From an uncultured Bacteroidales bacterium (lineage in GTDB: Bacteria > Bacteroidota > Bacteroidia > Bacteroidales > UBA932): a stretch of DNA of 55,429 nucleotides. The notes beneath the pieces were generated by a model. That model worked only from the letters and a program-made list of their open reading frames with translations. It had not been told where the DNA came from and searched no databases. The stretch lies in contig ONSU01000011.1 of the NCBI GenBank assembly GCA_900320545.1, positions 1 through 55,429 of the forward strand, in the 5' to 3' direction. Shown here piece by piece: positions 15,894-23,797 of the stretch. The position numbers and the translations under genes were made by a program. Each line of letters opens with the position of its first letter. The stretch's first letter is position 1.

Positions 15894-16471
15894 TTAGCGG
15901 GTTGTTTGGTTTCGTCCTTGGCAAAAAATTTCCACTGGAAGAGGATCAGGTAGAAGGCGCCGACCGTCACGCAGCTGTCGGCGAAATTGAAGATCGGCTC
16001 GAAGAAGATGTGTCCGCCGAGCCAGGGGACCCAGTCGGGCCAGGTCCAGAGCGGGAAGTAGAACATATCCACCACCTGGCCGAACATCAGCGGGGCGTAT
16101 CCCCAGATCACGCCGTAAAGGACGCTGTCGACGATGTTGCCCATCGCGCCGGCGGTGATGAGGGTGAGGCCGACGAGGACGCCGGTCGGGACGGGATTCT
16201 CCCTCCGGGCGAGTTTCGCGATCCACCAGCAGAGGACGCCGAAGAGGATCAGGCGGAAAACGGACAGCAGCAGCTTGCCCACATCGCCTCCGAAGGCCAT
16301 TCCGAAAGCCATTCCCCGGTTCTCGATGTACAGGAGCTGGAACCAGTTGCCGAGGACGGGAATGCTCTCCCCGATCGACATATGGGTCTTGACCAGGATT
16401 TTGATAATCTGGTCGATGACGACGAGAACCGTACCGAGAATCAGCAGACGGGCTCCTTTGGAAATCTTCAT
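15890..16471 (-). CDS. lspA: Lipoprotein signal peptidase (signal peptidase II)
   Basis: 193 residues, four hydrophobic segments. This aspartyl protease of the inner membrane removes the signal peptide of prolipoproteins. The conserved blocks are present: YIENRGMAFGM, GNIVDSVLYG, VVDMFYFPLW (first catalytic Asp) and FNFADSCVTVG (second catalytic Asp). The loop before the last helix is longer than in E. coli, as often in Bacteroidetes. It lies 7 nt after the dksA-like gene and overlaps GH31 by 4 nt. Confidence 0.95.
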   Translation of the reverse strand: MKISKGARLLILGTVLVVIDQIIKILVKTHMSIGESIPVLGNWFQLLYIENRGMAFGMAFGGDVGKLLLSVFRLILFGVLCWWIAKLARRENPVPTGVLVGLTLITAGAMGNIVDSVLYGVIWGYAPLMFGQVVDMFYFPLWTWPDWVPWLGGHIFFEPIFNFADSCVTVGAFYLILFQWKFFAKDETKQPAK

Positions 16472-16478
16472 AACTTCC

Positions 16479-16880
16479 CTACTTGCGTCCGCTCCTCTCC
16501 AGAATCGCCTTGCCTTCCACGGTGGTGGTGGCGTGGGGCACCAGACGCAGGCGCTCCTTCGGGATCAGCTTGCCGGTAACACGGCAGATGCCGTAGGTCT
16601 TGTTCTCGATGCGGACAAGGGCGGCCTCCAGGTTCTGGATAAACTTGAACTGACGCTGGGCCAGCTGGCTGGCCTCCTCTTTCGAGAGCTGATAGGCGCC
16701 GTCGTCCTCGACCGTCTTGAAGGTCGGGGTGGTGTCCTCGATGTCGTTGCTGCCATTGTGCATCACGATGTGGCGGAGGGTGTCGTACTCCTTGCGGGCG
16801 GCATCCAGCTTCTCGTTGATGATGGTGCGGAATTCCTCGAGTTCTTCGTCGGAATAGCGTGTTTTGATGTTCTCTTCCAT
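16479..16880 (-). CDS. TraR/DksA-family protein of the Bacteroidetes type
   Basis: 133 residues from the ATG at 16878-16880. A helical hairpin (EELEEFRTIINEKLDAARKEYDTLRHIV ... LSKEEASQLAQRQFKFIQNLEAALVRIE) precedes YGICRVTGKLIPKERLRLVPHATT, the C-terminal zinc-finger region of TraR/DksA. Only one of the four zinc-binding Cys of classical DksA is left, so the finger probably does not bind zinc. DksA-type proteins bind the RNA polymerase secondary channel and tune transcription with ppGpp. It sits 11 nt after ileS and 7 nt before lspA. Confidence 0.9.
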   Translation of the reverse strand: MEENIKTRYSDEELEEFRTIINEKLDAARKEYDTLRHIVMHNGSNDIEDTTPTFKTVEDDGAYQLSKEEASQLAQRQFKFIQNLEAALVRIENKTYGICRVTGKLIPKERLRLVPHATTTVEGKAILERSGRK

Positions 16881-16891
16881 AGTATCGTGGA

Positions 16892-19800
16892 TTAAAGCTT
16901 TGTTACTGAAATTCTTATGGTTGCGTCTTCCCACTCCGTCTCCGCCGCGCCTGCGGGAGCCTCCGCCGCGCTCTTGAGTTCGATGCTGCGGGACAGGGTC
17001 TGGGAAGCGATGTAATCGGAATAGCGGGCCAGCGAGGCGGAGATCGCTTCCGCGGCCGGGCCGTCGGCGAAGATCGTCGCGGCGATGCGGTCGGTGACGT
17101 CGAAGCCGCTGTCCTTGCGGAGGTTCTGGATCCGGTTGATGAGTTCGCGGGCGTGGCCTTCCTGGCGGAGTTCGGGCGTGATCTCGATGTCGAGGGCGAC
17201 CGTGAGGGCTCCCTGCGAGGTGACGAGCCAGCCGGGCATATCCTCGGAGGTGACGATGCAATCGCCGCTGTGAAGGACGACGTCGCCGCCCGGAAGGGCG
17301 AGCGTGTAGGGTTCCCCTGCCGCATCCGCATTCTGAATGGCGGTAATGGTCTTCTGGTCGAGGGCCGGGATGGCGGAAGCGATTTCCTTCATCCGGGGGC
17401 CGTAGACTTTGCCGAGGGTCTTGAAATTGGGCTTGATCTTCTTGGTCACGAGGCCTTCCGTGTCGGCGATGAATTCCATTTCCTTGACATTGACTTCGCC
17501 GAGAATCAGGGCCTTGACCTTCTCGAGCCGGTCGCGCACTTCGGCGGAGATGACCGGAACGAGTATCTTGGAGAGCGGCTGACGGACGGGAATTCCGACC
17601 TTCTTGCGGAGCGACAGCACCATCGAAGAGCACTGCTGCGCGAGGTCCATCCGCGCCTCGAGTTCGCTGTCGATCAGCGCCGCCTGCGCCTCCGGCATCA
17701 ACTGGAAGTGCACGCTCGCATCATCCCCGGCCTGCGTCAGATCCAGCCACAGCCGGTCCATATAGAACGGCGCGATGGGGGCGGAAAGGACCGCCACATC
17801 CACGAGCACCTCGTAAAGGGTCTGATAGGCGGCCTGTTTGTCGGGCCCGGGCTCGCCGCCCCAGAAGCGCTTGCGGTTGAGCCGGACGTACCAGTTGGAC
17901 ACCTGTTCGCAGACGAAGTCCTGGATCAGGCGGCCTGCCGTGGTGATGTCGTAATCCTCGTACGCGGCACGGACATCCCGGATCAGGGTGTTGAGCTTGG
18001 AGATGATCCAGCGGTCGATCTCGGGGCGCTCCGCGTAGGGAACCTTCCCGGCCGAAGGATCGAAGCCGTCAATGTTGGCGTAGAGCGCGAAGAAGGAGTA
18101 GGTATTATACAGGGTGCCGAAGAATTTGCGGCGGATCTCATCCACGCCGGCCTCGTCGAAACGGAGGTTGTCCCAGGGCTGGGCGTTGGTGAGCATATAC
18201 CAGCGGAGCGGGTCGGCGCCGTATTTGTCGAGCTGTCCGAAGGGATCGACGGCGTTGCCGAGCCGCTTGGACATCTTGTTGCCGTCCTTGTCGAGCACGA
18301 GACCGTTGGAAATGACGGTCTTGAAGGCGGGCGTGCCGCTGATCATCGTATGGATGGCGTGCAGGGTGTAGAACCAGCCGCGGGTCTGGTCGACGCCCTC
18401 GGCGATGAAGTCGGCCGTGCAGCCGAACGCGGGGCTGTCGAGGTTGCGGAGGCCCTCCTGGGCATACGGCATCGAACCGGAGTCGAACCAGACGTCAATG
18501 AGATCGGTCTCGCGGACCATCTTGCGGCCGCTGTCCGATACCAGGAAGAGGTTGTCGACATACGGGCGGTGGAGATCGAAATCGGGATCGTCCAGCGGAT
18601 TGTCCTTCATGATCCCGGCCGCGACGGCCTTGGCGACCTCGGCCCGGAGTTCTTCACGGGAGCCGATGCATTTCTCCTCCTTGCCGTCCTCGGTACGCCA
18701 GATCGGGAGCGGCGTGCCCCAGAAACGGCTGCGGCTGAGGTTCCAGTCCTGGATGTTCTCGAGCCACTGGCCGAAACGGCCGGTGCCGGTGGATTCGGGC
18801 TTCCAGCGGATCTGTCTGTTGAGGGCGACCATTTCATCCTTGACGGCGGAGGCCCTGATGAACCAGGAATCCAGCGGATAATAGAGCACCGGGAGATCCG
18901 TCCGCCAGCTGTGCGGATAGCTGTGGACGTGCTTCTGGATGCGGAAGGCGCGGCCGTCGGCCTTCATCATCACGCAGAGGTCCACGTCGAGCGTGGCTTC
19001 GTCGGGATCCTCATTGTGCTCGAAATATCCTTTGTATCCCTTCTTGACATAGCGGCCGGCATAAGCGGCGTAGGAAGGATCGACGTATTTCTCCACATAG
19101 GCCGGATCGAGGTCCTCGAGGCGGCAGAAGCGGCCCTGGCGGTCCACCTGGGCCTGCGGATTGCCGCTCCGGTCGACGGGCATGATGCCGGGGACGCCCG
19201 CGGCGGCGGCGACGCGCTTGTCGTCCGCGCCGAAAGTCGGGGCGATGTGCACGATGCCGGTACCGTCCGCCGTGGTGACGTAGTCGCCGGTGATCACGCG
19301 GAAGGCGCCGGGCTCGGTCGGGGTGAACCAGGGAATCAGCTGGATATAGCGGATGCCGGCGAGTTCACTGCCCCTGAAAGTGCCGTCCAGGACCCGGAAA
19401 GGAATCTTGTCGCCCTTGAACCACGCGCCGACGAGATCTTTCGCGACGACGTAGATGGCTTCCGCGCCCGTGTAGGGATTCTGCGAGAGGACGCGGACGT
19501 ATTCGATGTCCGGTCCCACGCAGAGGGCCGTGTTGGAGGGGAGGGTCCAGGGCGTGGTGGTCCAGGCGAGGATGTAGACGGGAAGCGGCTCCGTGCCGAA
19601 GAGCGGCTGCGACTTCTCGTCCTTGACGACCTCGAACTGCACGGTGGCGGTGGTGTCGGTGACGTCGCGGTAGCAGCCGGGCTGGTTGAGTTCGTGGGAA
19701 CTGAGTCCGGTGCCGTCGGTGGGGCTGTAGGGCTGAATGGTGTATCCCTTGTACAGGAGGCCCTTGTCGTAGATCTTCTTCAGGAGATACCAGAGGGTCT

Positions 19801-20269
19801 CGATGTAACGGTTGTCGTAGGTGATGTAGGGATCGTTCATATCGACCCAGTAGCCGATGCGCTCGGTGAGGTTGACCCATTCGCGGGTGTATTTCATCAC
19901 CTCGCTGCGGCAGGTGCGGTTGTACTCCTCGATGCTGACCTTGGTGCCGATATCGGCCTTGGTGATGCCGAGCTTCTTCTCGACGCCGAGCTCGACGGGG
20001 AGGCCGTGGGTGTCCCAGCCCGCCTTGCGGCGGACCCGGAAGCCGGTCTGCGTCTTGTAGCGGCAGACGGCGTCCTTGATGGAACGCGCCATCACGTGGT
20101 GGATGCCCGGCATTCCGTTGGCGGAAGGCGGGCCCTCGAAGAAGATAAAGTCCGGAGCCCCCTCACGCAGTTTCAGGCTCTGCCCGAAAGCGTCGATCCG
20201 TTTCCACCTTTCCAGCAACTCGTTTCCGGCCGCTACCAAATCCAGTCCTTTATATTCTTTAAATCCCAT
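16892..20269 (-). CDS. ileS: Isoleucyl-tRNA synthetase, eukaryotic-like (type 2) form
   Basis: 1125 residues. It charges tRNA-Ile and edits valine. Class I signatures: PPSANGMPGIHH (HIGH motif) near residue 50 and KMSKRLGN near residue 665, with the editing domain between (WTTTPWTLPSNTALCVG, and GTGIVHIAPTFGADD). The KMSKR form and overall length are those of the eukaryotic-like IleS2 group, which is generally much less sensitive to mupirocin. The start at 20267-20269 is preferred over an upstream Met at 20326, because the -7 element at 20304-20311 would place the transcript start downstream of that Met. First gene of the ileS-dksA-lspA-GH31 operon. Confidence 0.95.
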   Translation of the reverse strand: MGFKEYKGLDLVAAGNELLERWKRIDAFGQSLKLREGAPDFIFFEGPPSANGMPGIHHVMARSIKDAVCRYKTQTGFRVRRKAGWDTHGLPVELGVEKKLGITKADIGTKVSIEEYNRTCRSEVMKYTREWVNLTERIGYWVDMNDPYITYDNRYIETLWYLLKKIYDKGLLYKGYTIQPYSPTDGTGLSSHELNQPGCYRDVTDTTATVQFEVVKDEKSQPLFGTEPLPVYILAWTTTPWTLPSNTALCVGPDIEYVRVLSQNPYTGAEAIYVVAKDLVGAWFKGDKIPFRVLDGTFRGSELAGIRYIQLIPWFTPTEPGAFRVITGDYVTTADGTGIVHIAPTFGADDKRVAAAAGVPGIMPVDRSGNPQAQVDRQGRFCRLEDLDPAYVEKYVDPSYAAYAGRYVKKGYKGYFEHNEDPDEATLDVDLCVMMKADGRAFRIQKHVHSYPHSWRTDLPVLYYPLDSWFIRASAVKDEMVALNRQIRWKPESTGTGRFGQWLENIQDWNLSRSRFWGTPLPIWRTEDGKEEKCIGSREELRAEVAKAVAAGIMKDNPLDDPDFDLHRPYVDNLFLVSDSGRKMVRETDLIDVWFDSGSMPYAQEGLRNLDSPAFGCTADFIAEGVDQTRGWFYTLHAIHTMISGTPAFKTVISNGLVLDKDGNKMSKRLGNAVDPFGQLDKYGADPLRWYMLTNAQPWDNLRFDEAGVDEIRRKFFGTLYNTYSFFALYANIDGFDPSAGKVPYAERPEIDRWIISKLNTLIRDVRAAYEDYDITTAGRLIQDFVCEQVSNWYVRLNRKRFWGGEPGPDKQAAYQTLYEVLVDVAVLSAPIAPFYMDRLWLDLTQAGDDASVHFQLMPEAQAALIDSELEARMDLAQQCSSMVLSLRKKVGIPVRQPLSKILVPVISAEVRDRLEKVKALILGEVNVKEMEFIADTEGLVTKKIKPNFKTLGKVYGPRMKEIASAIPALDQKTITAIQNADAAGEPYTLALPGGDVVLHSGDCIVTSEDMPGWLVTSQGALTVALDIEITPELRQEGHARELINRIQNLRKDSGFDVTDRIAATIFADGPAAEAISASLARYSDYIASQTLSRSIELKSAAEAPAGAAETEWEDATIRISVTKL

Positions 20270-20303
20270 ATTTTTTTCTAACTTTGTCTTTGATTTTAGT
20301 TTA

Positions 20304-20311
20304 CAAATATA
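20304..20311 (-). promoter_or_regulatory. -7 promoter element of the ileS operon
   Basis: TATATTTG on the minus strand, 34 nt before the chosen ileS ATG. No T-box or other leader structure was recognised in the short leader. Confidence 0.5.
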
Positions 20312-20330
20312 GTGAATTTTACTCATAGAA

Positions 20331-20472
20331 TAAAAATAAGTTGTATCTGTTTCTGAAACTTCCGGAGCTTCGCTCCTCCATCCCTCCCACTGCGACTGAC
20401 GTCTTGTGGGCCCCTCCCGTTCACGAGGCCACGGGCGGCCACGGTTTCCGAAACCGACACAACTTATTTTTA
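20331..20472. repeat. MITE-like element with 14-bp perfect terminal inverted repeats
   Basis: TAAAAATAAGTTGT (20331-20344) is repeated as its exact reverse complement at 20459-20472. The match continues inward to 29 nt with three mismatches. The 142-bp element fills most of the ileS-cvpA spacer and contains a GGAGC-TTC-GCTCC hairpin (20364-20376). Its core (20376-20448) recurs in inverse orientation at 23301-23375. It has no coding capacity. It could be a miniature transposable element or a structured RNA. Confidence 0.6.
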
Positions 20473-20493
20473 GTTTTTTAGAGAAATCTAACG

Positions 20494-21054
20494 ATGAATA
20501 TAGTTGATATCATCCTGTTGCTCTGCTTCGTGCCGGGGATTATCCGGGGACTTTCGAAGGGGTTTATGGTGCAGGTCTGCAACCTGGTCGGATTTGTCGC
20601 GAGCGTCTGGTGCGCCTGGAAATTCGCGGTCATGCTGGGAGCTTATCTGGCGCCGCATTTCAACCTGTCCCCCACCCTCACCAACACCATCGCCTTCGCC
20701 ATCATCCTCATCATCGTCACGATCCTCTTCGCCCTGCTGGGGAAACTGCTCCGCAAACTGATGAAAGTCATCATGCTGGGCTGGCTCGACAGACTGCTCG
20801 GGGTTATCCTCGCCATCCTCGTCACCGTGGCCATCCTGGGCGTTATCATATTGATCTTCAATAGTCTGGACGCGCACTGGCACATCATCAAGAGCGACAT
20901 TCTCCAGAATTCCGCCCTGTACCGGGGCATCCGGAATATCGCGCTCGGCGTGTTCCCCTACCTGAAACAGCTTTTCGCCGGCGAGACCGCTCCGGCCGCG
21001 GAGGAAACCACCGCATTTCTGATCAACAGTCTGAAAGTCAGCTACCATGGCTAG
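20494..21054 (+). CDS. cvpA: CvpA-family membrane protein
   Basis: 186 residues with about four transmembrane segments: VDIILLLCFVPGIIRGLSKGF, LVGFVASVWCAWKFAVMLG, TIAFAIILIIVTILFALLG and ILAILVTVAILGVIILIF. The N-terminal DIILL...GxxRGxxKGF pattern is that of the CvpA family (named for colicin V production), whose members are linked to envelope integrity and stress tolerance. Its end overlaps the start of tsaB by 8 nt, so the two are cotranscribed. I found no clear TAnnTTTG promoter between the MITE-like element and the gene. Confidence 0.88.
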   Translation: MNIVDIILLLCFVPGIIRGLSKGFMVQVCNLVGFVASVWCAWKFAVMLGAYLAPHFNLSPTLTNTIAFAIILIIVTILFALLGKLLRKLMKVIMLGWLDRLLGVILAILVTVAILGVIILIFNSLDAHWHIIKSDILQNSALYRGIRNIALGVFPYLKQLFAGETAPAAEETTAFLINSLKVSYHG

Positions 21055-21994
21055 AATCATCCTGATCGAAACCGCCACCTCGCTCTGCTCGGTCGGCCTT
21101 GCGGAAGACGGGGTCTGCACCCACTACAAAGAGAGCACGGAACCGCGCGCCCATGCGGCGATGACGGCCCCGTTCATCAAAGAGATCCTGGATGAAGCCG
21201 GGCTCCGCGTGACGGACTGCGACGCGGTCTGCGTCAGCAAAGGGCCGGGTTCCTACACCGGCCTCCGCGTCGGCAGTTCCACGGCGAAAGGGCTCGCCTT
21301 CGGAGCCGGCATCCCCCTCATCGCCCTCGGCACCCTCGACATCCTCGCCGCCCGGGGCCGCGCCGTACTTGACGCCCTCGCCGCTCAGCACCTCGCCACT
21401 CCCGACAGTACTCACGTCATTCCCGGCCCCGCAGACGTCATTCCCGGACCCTCCGATGTCATTTCCGGGCCCTCCGACGTCATTCCCAGACTTGTTCCAG
21501 GAATCTCCCCCGCCGCCATCATCCCGATGATCGACGCGCGGCGGATGGAGGTCTACGCCGCCGTCTTCTCCCCCTCCGGAGAGCAGCTCACCCCCACTGC
21601 GAGCCATATCATTACCGCAGAATCCTTCGCCGCCGAACGTGCCGCCGGCCCCGTCCTCTTCATCGGCGACGGCGCCCTCAAATGCCGCGAAGTGCTTGGA
21701 GGCGCAGCGCTTGCCACCGGCCCCCTGTCCGCCGGCCCGGCCGCCAACGCTCAGCCCGCCAGCCCGGCTCCCAACGTCCAAACTGCCGCCAGCCCGGCAC
21801 CCAACGTCCAGCCTGCCGGCCCGGCCGTCACCACGCCCTCGGCCTGGTTCCTCGGCGAATGCCCTCGAGCCTCCTCGATGGCCGCGCTCGCCGAGGCCGC
21901 CTTCCGCGCCGGCAACTTCGAAGACACCGCCTACTTCGAGCCCTTCTACCTCAAAGACTTCGTCGCAGCCCTCCCGTCCAGAAAACTGTTCTGA
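21047..21994 (+). CDS. tsaB: tRNA threonylcarbamoyladenosine biosynthesis protein TsaB, with repeat-derived insertions
   Basis: 315 residues, against about 230 in most Bacteroidetes. TsaB pairs with TsaD and TsaE to make t6A37 in ANN-decoding tRNAs. The N-terminal ASKHA-fold blocks are normal: ILIETATSLCSVGLAEDG, SKGPGSYTGLRVGSSTAKGLA, and after the first insertion IIPMIDARRMEVYAAVF. The extra length comes from two places. Residues about 123-153 are heptad-like DVIPGPS repeats, encoded by 21-nt tandem units that end in a copy of the interspersed CATTCCCGG palindrome (21414-21506). Residues about 225-265 are Ala/Pro-rich with a 30-nt direct repeat (SPAPNVQ, 21761-21820). Both fall between conserved blocks and keep the frame, so the protein is probably functional. 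Confidence 0.9.
   Translation: MARIILIETATSLCSVGLAEDGVCTHYKESTEPRAHAAMTAPFIKEILDEAGLRVTDCDAVCVSKGPGSYTGLRVGSSTAKGLAFGAGIPLIALGTLDILAARGRAVLDALAAQHLATPDSTHVIPGPADVIPGPSDVISGPSDVIPRLVPGISPAAIIPMIDARRMEVYAAVFSPSGEQLTPTASHIITAESFAAERAAGPVLFIGDGALKCREVLGGAALATGPLSAGPAANAQPASPAPNVQTAASPAPNVQPAGPAVTTPSAWFLGECPRASSMAALAEAAFRAGNFEDTAYFEPFYLKDFVAALPSRKLF
21414..21506 (+). repeat. 21-nt tandem repeats ending in an interspersed palindrome, inside tsaB
   Basis: Three 21-nt units beginning ACGTCATTCCCGG or a close variant (21414-21434, 21435-21455, 21456-21476) are followed by a longer palindromic unit, ACGTCATTCCCAGACTTG continuing to 21506. That last unit resembles the intergenic copy at 8334-8386. The units are multiples of 3 and keep the tsaB frame open. 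Confidence 0.8.
21761..21820 (+). repeat. 30-nt direct repeat (two copies) inside tsaB
   Basis: 21761-21790 and 21791-21820 differ at only a few positions and each encodes SPAPNVQ plus three residues. A degenerate third copy precedes them. This is a small coding minisatellite, separate from the 21-nt repeats upstream. Confidence 0.75.
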
Positions 21995-22008
21995 TCCGCG
22001 GAGGATTA

Positions 22009-22112
22009 GGGCGGAAACGCAGGAAAACGCCCGGAGTCTCACACCGGGAGCACACGATTGGGGCGGAAACGCAGGAAAACGCCCGGAGTCTCACCAAAGG
22101 AGCCCGGAGTCT
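22009..22112. repeat. Repeats of the GGGCGGAAAC / CGCCCGGAGTCT palindrome family
   Basis: Two near-identical copies of GGGCGGAAACGCAGG... CGCCCGGAGTCTCAC start at 22009 and 22061 (52 nt apart), and a third partial CCCGGAGTCTC lies at about 22102-22112. Each can fold through GGGCG/CGCCC. The same sequence forms the lnt terminator palindrome at 4809-4846. They lie between tsaB and a convergent gene and may act as terminators. Confidence 0.65.
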
Positions 22113-22134
22113 CGCCAAAGCCACCCGGCGCCGA

Positions 22135-23238
22135 CTACTTCAGCACCGAAGAGATGTAGGTGCGGAGGGAGGCGGCGTCGGTGACGTGGGCGGAGGGATC
22201 GATTTCGCCGCCGCGGATAAAGTAGGCCATCGGGAGCTGAGTGATGCCGTAGAGGCCGATCAGCGGGGAGGCGGCGCCGCGGGTGTCGCAGACGTTGATC
22301 CAGCCGAGACCCTGGCGCTTGACGGTGGCGGCCCATTCCGCCTTGTCGGGGTCGAGGGCGACGGCGAAGATTTCGAGGCCCTTGTCGTGGAAGTCGTCGT
22401 AGAGCGGCGAAAGGGCGTCGAGGTTGAACATTTTCTCCTCATTGGAGGTCGCCCAGAAATATAGCATCACCAGCGGGGCCGAGACCTCCGAAAGCCGGAC
22501 CTGCTGCGCGCGGGTGTCCGGAAGTTCGATCTCGGGGAAGGCGGATTCGCCGGCCAGGGCGATCCGGTTGGAGAGGTCCAGGGCGTTCTGCCGCCGTTCC
22601 GCCTCTTTCCGGAGGGTGCGCACATAGCGCGAATCGGGATAGGTCAGGGACAGGGAATCGGCGACATTGCTGAAAATCAGGCCGTCCGTCGCCTGGGCGA
22701 ATACCGGAAGCTCGGGCGTCACCTTGCGAAGCAGCACGGGAACGACCGCGAGGGAATGGGAGTGGTTCATCACGAAAGTCACCGACTGACGGTAAAGCGC
22801 GACGTACTCCCGGGTGTATGCGGGACCTTCCAGCCCTTTCATACGGGCCGAGAATGCGGCGAATGTGCTGTCCTCCTCGTGCAGAAGGGCGCTCTCGGGC
22901 GATCCCTGCAGGGTTTTCAGCACGCCGAGCGTATCGGTTGCAAGACTTACCCGGTCGCCGTGACGGAGAATGAGGGAGGCGACCCGCCGATCGCCGTAAT
23001 ACAGATACGCAAACTCCGGCTGACCTTCAGCCACGGGCACGGAAACGGCGAATTTCCCCGAATCCGTCACCTTGGCGGAGTCGACGGTCCGAAGATCCGC
23101 CCCGTCCAGCACCTTCACGAAAACCTTTCCGCAGGTCGCATCGGAGAACCGGCCCTCAACACGCGCCCCGCCACGGCAGGATGCCAGCAGGGAAAGGATG
23201 AGAAGGGAAATAGTCGCAGAATGAAAAATTTTTATCAT
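22135..23238 (-). CDS. Thioredoxin-fold lipoprotein lacking the CxxC motif
   Basis: 367 residues. The signal peptide MIKIFHSATISLLILSLLASC is followed by RGG, a lipoprotein. The N-terminal third (VEGRFSDATCGKVFVKVLDG... VDSAKVTDSGKFAVSVPV) resembles the DUF4369 beta domain found in front of Bacteroidales thiol-disulfide lipoproteins. The C-terminal 130 residues are a TlpA/AhpC-like thioredoxin fold: LVMLYFWATSNEEKMFNLDALSPLYDDFHDKGLEIFAVALD and YGITQLPMAYFI. Where active members have WCxxC, this one has TSNEEK, so both redox Cys are missing. It is probably a periplasmic scaffold or sensor, not a reductase. No clear promoter was seen upstream. Confidence 0.85.
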   Translation of the reverse strand: MIKIFHSATISLLILSLLASCRGGARVEGRFSDATCGKVFVKVLDGADLRTVDSAKVTDSGKFAVSVPVAEGQPEFAYLYYGDRRVASLILRHGDRVSLATDTLGVLKTLQGSPESALLHEEDSTFAAFSARMKGLEGPAYTREYVALYRQSVTFVMNHSHSLAVVPVLLRKVTPELPVFAQATDGLIFSNVADSLSLTYPDSRYVRTLRKEAERRQNALDLSNRIALAGESAFPEIELPDTRAQQVRLSEVSAPLVMLYFWATSNEEKMFNLDALSPLYDDFHDKGLEIFAVALDPDKAEWAATVKRQGLGWINVCDTRGAASPLIGLYGITQLPMAYFIRGGEIDPSAHVTDAASLRTYISSVLK

Positions 23239-23300
23239 ATACGCTTAAAATGACAAAAAGTTGCCGGGTAATCGGCCGGTTGACGCAGGTAGTATTGTTT

Positions 23301-23375
23301 GAAAACCGTCCCCGCCCGTAGCCTCGTGAACGGGAGGAGCCCACAAGACGTATGTCACCCGCAGGAGGGACGGAC
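23301..23375 (-). repeat. Second copy of the MITE-like element core
   Basis: Reads like the reverse complement of 20376-20448, including GCCTCGTGAACGGGAGG and GCCCACAAGACGT. Terminal inverted repeats like those of the first copy are not apparent, so this copy is partial or diverged. It lies between the HIT gene end and the thioredoxin-fold gene start. Confidence 0.6.
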
Positions 23376-23386
23376 CGGACACAGAA

Positions 23387-23791
23387 TTAAAGTTTATTGA
23401 ACTCCGCCAGAATAGCGGCGGCGGTGGCGGCGAACTCGTCCTGCGTGAACTGCGGGCGTTCCTTTCGGAAGTCCATATCCCCCTCGCTCTGAAGCGGGAT
23501 CAGATGGATGTGCGTGTGAGGCACCTCCATTCCGAGGACGGCGACGCCGACCCGCTTGCACGGGATGGCCGCCTTGACGGCGACAGCCACCTTGCGGGCG
23601 AAGGCCCAGAGGCCCTCGTAGGTCGCCTCGTCCAGATGGAAGAGATAGTCGTCCTCCACCTTCCGGGGAATCACGAGCGTATGCCCCTTCGCCAGGGGAT
23701 TGATGTCGAGGAAAGCATAGAAATCCTCGCTCTCGGCCACCTTGTACGAGGGAATCTCACCGGAAGCGATGCGGGTAAAAATCGTTGCCAT
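23387..23791 (-). CDS. HIT-family nucleotide hydrolase
   Basis: 134 residues. It begins MATIFTRIASGEIPSYKVAESEDFYAFLDINPLAKGHTLVIPRK, the Hint-branch start, and has the histidine triad HTHIHLIPL. Hint-type enzymes hydrolyse purine nucleoside phosphoramidates and adenylated species; the cellular substrate is usually unknown. It starts 6 nt after the greA stop, so greA and this gene form an operon. Confidence 0.93.
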   Translation of the reverse strand: MATIFTRIASGEIPSYKVAESEDFYAFLDINPLAKGHTLVIPRKVEDDYLFHLDEATYEGLWAFARKVAVAVKAAIPCKRVGVAVLGMEVPHTHIHLIPLQSEGDMDFRKERPQFTQDEFAATAAAILAEFNKL

Positions 23792-23797
23792 ACGCCT

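Noticed and set aside
16479-17633. Extended N-terminus of the DksA-like protein running through ileS
   Set aside because: The extra 250 residues are Arg/Pro-rich shadow sequence of ileS on the same strand in another frame; family length fits the ATG at 16880.
20270-20330. T-box leader for ileS
   Set aside because: The leader after the -7 element is only about 30 nt, too short for a T-box, and lacks its conserved sequence.
21414-21506. Frameshifted or broken tsaB
   Set aside because: The frame is open from start to stop with all conserved blocks; the additions are whole codons.
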